7,758 nucleotides of DNA, from positions 1-7,758 of the forward strand of contig JAAZBQ010000459.1 in NCBI GenBank assembly GCA_012513725.1, given 5' to 3'. Under the pieces are notes generated by a model, which was not told the DNA's origin, searched no databases, and was given only the letters and a program-made list of their open reading frames with translations. Of the stretch, positions 6,049 to 7,758 are shown in pieces; the first letter of the stretch is position 1; every line of letters begins with the position of its first letter. Position numbers and translations under genes: made by a program. The DNA is from Chloroflexota bacterium. GTDB taxonomy: Bacteria; Chloroflexota; Anaerolineae; UBA1429.

Positions 6049-6948
6049 ATGGACAATGTGCTGTTCGCGATGGCTCTCACGATGGCGGCCGGCATGGCTA
6101 CCGCCATCGGTAGCGTGATCGCCTTTGCGGCCCGCCGGACGAACTACCGCTTCCTATCGGTAGCCACGGGTTTTTCCGCGGGTGTGATGCTCTATGTCTC
6201 CTTTGTCGAGATCCTGCCCAAGGGCTCCGAGGCCCTCGTAACGGTGTACGGGGGCAGCGGCGGGGAATGGGTTACCGCGGCCTCGTTCTTTGCCGGCATT
6301 CTTCTGATCGGCGTGATCGACAACCTGATCCCCTCCGCCGAGAACCCCCACGAGCCCCACCCTGAGCGAGAACAGCAGATGCTGCGGGCGCCGTCCGAGG
6401 AGCAGGCACCTAGCCCAGGTGTGGCGGTTGGCGCAACGGCAGGGGCGCAAGCGCACGCTACCCAGAACGCGAATCACGAGCACCTCATGCGCACCGGCCT
6501 GTTCACCGCCCTGGCAATCGCCATCCACAACTTTCCGGAGGGACTGGCCACGTTCCTCGCGGCGCTGGAGGATCCGGGGCTCGGCGTCGCCATTGCCGTG
6601 GCCGTCGCGCTCCACAACATCCCCGAGGGCATCAGCGTCTCGGTACCCATCTATTACGCCACGGGAGACCGGAGGAAGGCGTTCATCTACTCTGCCCTTA
6701 GCGGGTTGGCTGAGCCTGTGGGGGCCGGCGTGGCCTACTTGGCGCTGCGGTTGTTCGTCGGCGATGCATCGGGGGTCATGCCGGCCCAGGTGATGGGCAT
6801 CCTCTTTGGCATCGTGGCGGGCATCATGGTGTACATCAGCGTGGACGAGCTACTGCCCACAAGCCGGGCCTACGGACGCGGCCACGATAGCCTGTTCGGC
6901 CTGGTGGCCGGGATGGCCGTCATGGCGCTGAGCCTCCTGCTGATGTAG
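6049..6948 (+). CDS. zupT: ZIP-family divalent metal transporter, ZupT-like
   Basis: Inner-membrane importer of zinc and probably other divalent metals (Fe2+, Mn2+ and Co2+ are known ZupT substrates) into the cytoplasm. The 299 residues form eight predicted membrane helices (about 5-28, 36-57, 75-95, 148-170, 176-200, 210-236, 246-265, 281-299). The family metal-site motifs are intact: HNFPEG at 160-165 in helix 4 and HNIPEG at 189-194 in helix 5, plus SGLAEPVGAG (218-227) in helix 6. Length exceeds the ~257 residues of E. coli ZupT because the variable loop between helices 3 and 4 (about 98-147) is long, polar and His-containing (NPHEPHPE at 99-106, HATQNANHEH at 136-145). The ATG at 6049 has GGGGAGG about 8 nt upstream. 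It is monocistronic with no obvious terminator after it. Metal-responsive control is plausible but no known operator was recognised. Confidence 0.95.
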   Translation: MDNVLFAMALTMAAGMATAIGSVIAFAARRTNYRFLSVATGFSAGVMLYVSFVEILPKGSEALVTVYGGSGGEWVTAASFFAGILLIGVIDNLIPSAENPHEPHPEREQQMLRAPSEEQAPSPGVAVGATAGAQAHATQNANHEHLMRTGLFTALAIAIHNFPEGLATFLAALEDPGLGVAIAVAVALHNIPEGISVSVPIYYATGDRRKAFIYSALSGLAEPVGAGVAYLALRLFVGDASGVMPAQVMGILFGIVAGIMVYISVDELLPTSRAYGRGHDSLFGLVAGMAVMALSLLLM

Positions 6949-7294
6949 TGCGGCGATCTGGGGCCCGTCGAGTGACAGACCAGCGCGCCGCGTACCCCTA
7001 CGCCTTCACCGCCGCGCGAGCAGCCCCGGCGTGATGTGTGGGCAGTCTTGGGGGAGGCCCAGCGGCAGGTGACGTCTGCCTTTTCGCCCGACGAGGCGCG
7101 GGTGTCGCCGAGGCTGGCACGTCGCGGATTGCGTCAGTAGAGTGCGGCGCCTGGACGTGGTACACTCACACCAGCCTTGCCGATGGCGGGGTATCGCGAG
7201 CGGTCGGCTCACACCGGGACGCCGGTGCGCCATCGGGTGGCGGCCGGCTGGTCGCGGCTGGTAGCCCCTGCGGGGAAGCGGAAAGGCCCACGAT
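6949..7294. other. 346-bp intergenic region
   Basis: Non-coding between two plus-strand genes. No strong terminator was found after the zupT-like gene. It contains a small hairpin at 7212-7227 (CACCGG-gacg-CCGGTG) in the presumed leader of the next gene and the -10 candidate at 7158-7166. Open frames crossing it on either strand (for example minus 7006-7233) have no family signature. Confidence 0.5.
7158..7166 (+). promoter_or_regulatory. Possible extended -10 promoter of the lipid-kinase-like gene
   Basis: TGGTACACT is a TGn extended -10 with hexamer TACACT, 128 nt before the start codon. There is no recognisable -35 at 17 nt. It shares the TGGTAC core with the candidate upstream of the zupT-like gene. 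Confidence 0.3.
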
Positions 7295-7758
7295 ATGGCG
7301 CAGCAGGATCTGCGAGCGTCCCTGTGCTTGCTGTTGTTCTACCTGGCGGGCGCAGGCCTCATCGCTGGGGCAAGCTGGCTGGCGCCCGTCTTTCATCAGG
7401 AGGGTGCCAGAAAGGCCTACCACCTGGTCGCAAGCGGCTCCGTGTTCATTCTGCTCTACTGCTTTTCCTCCTGGTACGCCGCCCTCCTCGGAATGACCGC
7501 CCTGCTCATCATCGCCTTTGTCGTGATCGGGCTGGCCGCTCGAACCAGGTTGCTCGCCTCGATCTCGATAGCGCGCGTCCTCCGGTACGAGATCCTGCGT
7601 CAGATCCTGTACTTTCAGGCGACCATCGCCGTCCTGCTCATCGTCTTCTGGGGGATCCTGGGCGCAGAATACCGCTACCTGGCCGCGGCCGGCGCCATCG
7701 CCTGGGGACTGGGAGACTCTTCGGCGGCCATCATCGGCAAGCGGTACGGCCGCAGGAA
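7295..7758 (+). CDS. Dolichol/phytol kinase-like membrane CTP:polyprenol kinase (5' part, truncated by window end)
   Basis: Partial gene: 154 codons are visible and the frame is open at the window edge. It is predicted to be a polytopic membrane enzyme of the dolichol kinase/SEC59-VTE5 family (COG0170-like), which phosphorylates a long-chain isoprenoid alcohol using a nucleotide triphosphate, usually CTP. Hydrophobic segments run at about residues 9-31, 45-60, 62-82, 109-124 and 127-140. The family hallmarks are present: RKAYHLVASG (39-48, the RKxxHxxxG motif) and AWGLGDSSAAIIGKRYGR (136-153, the GDxxAxxxGkxfG motif of the nucleotide-binding loop), which sits at the cut edge. The ATG at 7295 is preceded by GGAAAGG about 8 nt away. 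Related phosphatidate cytidylyltransferases share the fold, but this motif pair favours the kinase group. Substrate is unknown; bacterial members are linked to phytol or polyprenol recycling. Confidence 0.82.
   Translation, partial: MAQQDLRASLCLLLFYLAGAGLIAGASWLAPVFHQEGARKAYHLVASGSVFILLYCFSSWYAALLGMTALLIIAFVVIGLAARTRLLASISIARVLRYEILRQILYFQATIAVLLIVFWGILGAEYRYLAAAGAIAWGLGDSSAAIIGKRYGRR

Noticed and set aside
7006..7233. 75-codon minus-strand open frame after the zupT-like gene
   Set aside because: Arg/Pro-rich, with no signature and no ribosome site; it lies in a likely leader/promoter region.
1..7758. tRNA, rRNA, CRISPR array, insertion sequence or att site
   Set aside because: Looked for on both strands by eye. 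No cloverleaf, no regularly spaced repeats, no transposase-like frame and no flanking terminal inverted repeats were seen.

Overview
The window is a GC-rich bacterial chromosome segment with five protein-coding genes and unusually large gaps between them. The best guess for the host is a member of the Chloroflexota. The main pointer is the secreted protein at 4532-5410, which ends in an 'LNLPLIARG' tail resembling the '(Y)LPL(I/V)xR' C-termini I recall from exported Chloroflexota proteins. The general style (high GC, fused Wzz/BY-kinase, C39-like hypothetical protein) fits but does not prove this. No rRNA, tRNA, CRISPR array, transposase or integrase was seen.

Layout. On the minus strand, 2482 down to 13 is a two-gene surface-polysaccharide operon. 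A chain-length determinant fused to a tyrosine-kinase-like ATPase is followed, with a 17-bp overlap, by a short phosphoglycosyl transferase that starts repeat-unit synthesis on a polyprenyl phosphate carrier. The kinase part carries Arg in place of the invariant Walker A Lys and has no C-terminal tyrosine cluster. Just upstream of the operon (2504-2607) is a long interrupted inverted repeat that would fold the 5' leader into an elaborate stem, a candidate cis-regulatory RNA.

After a 757-bp non-coding stretch, the plus-strand gene 3240-4331 encodes an unrecognised 363-residue protein resembling C39/BtrH-like papain-fold hypothetical proteins but apparently lacking the catalytic residues. It converges on the minus-strand gene 4532-5410, a signal-peptide protein made of two copies of a ~110-residue module. 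A perfect 13-bp hairpin lies between the two 3' ends.

A second long gap (5411-6048) separates divergent promoters. Then come zupT-like 6049-6948 (a ZIP-family metal importer) and, after a 346-bp gap, the 5' part of a dolichol/phytol-kinase-like membrane CTP:lipid kinase that runs off the window at 7758.

The two polysaccharide genes clearly work together. A lipid kinase on the same segment could feed polyprenyl phosphate to such a pathway, but it is on the other strand and 5 kb away, so that link is only a suggestion. The other genes look like independent single-gene units.
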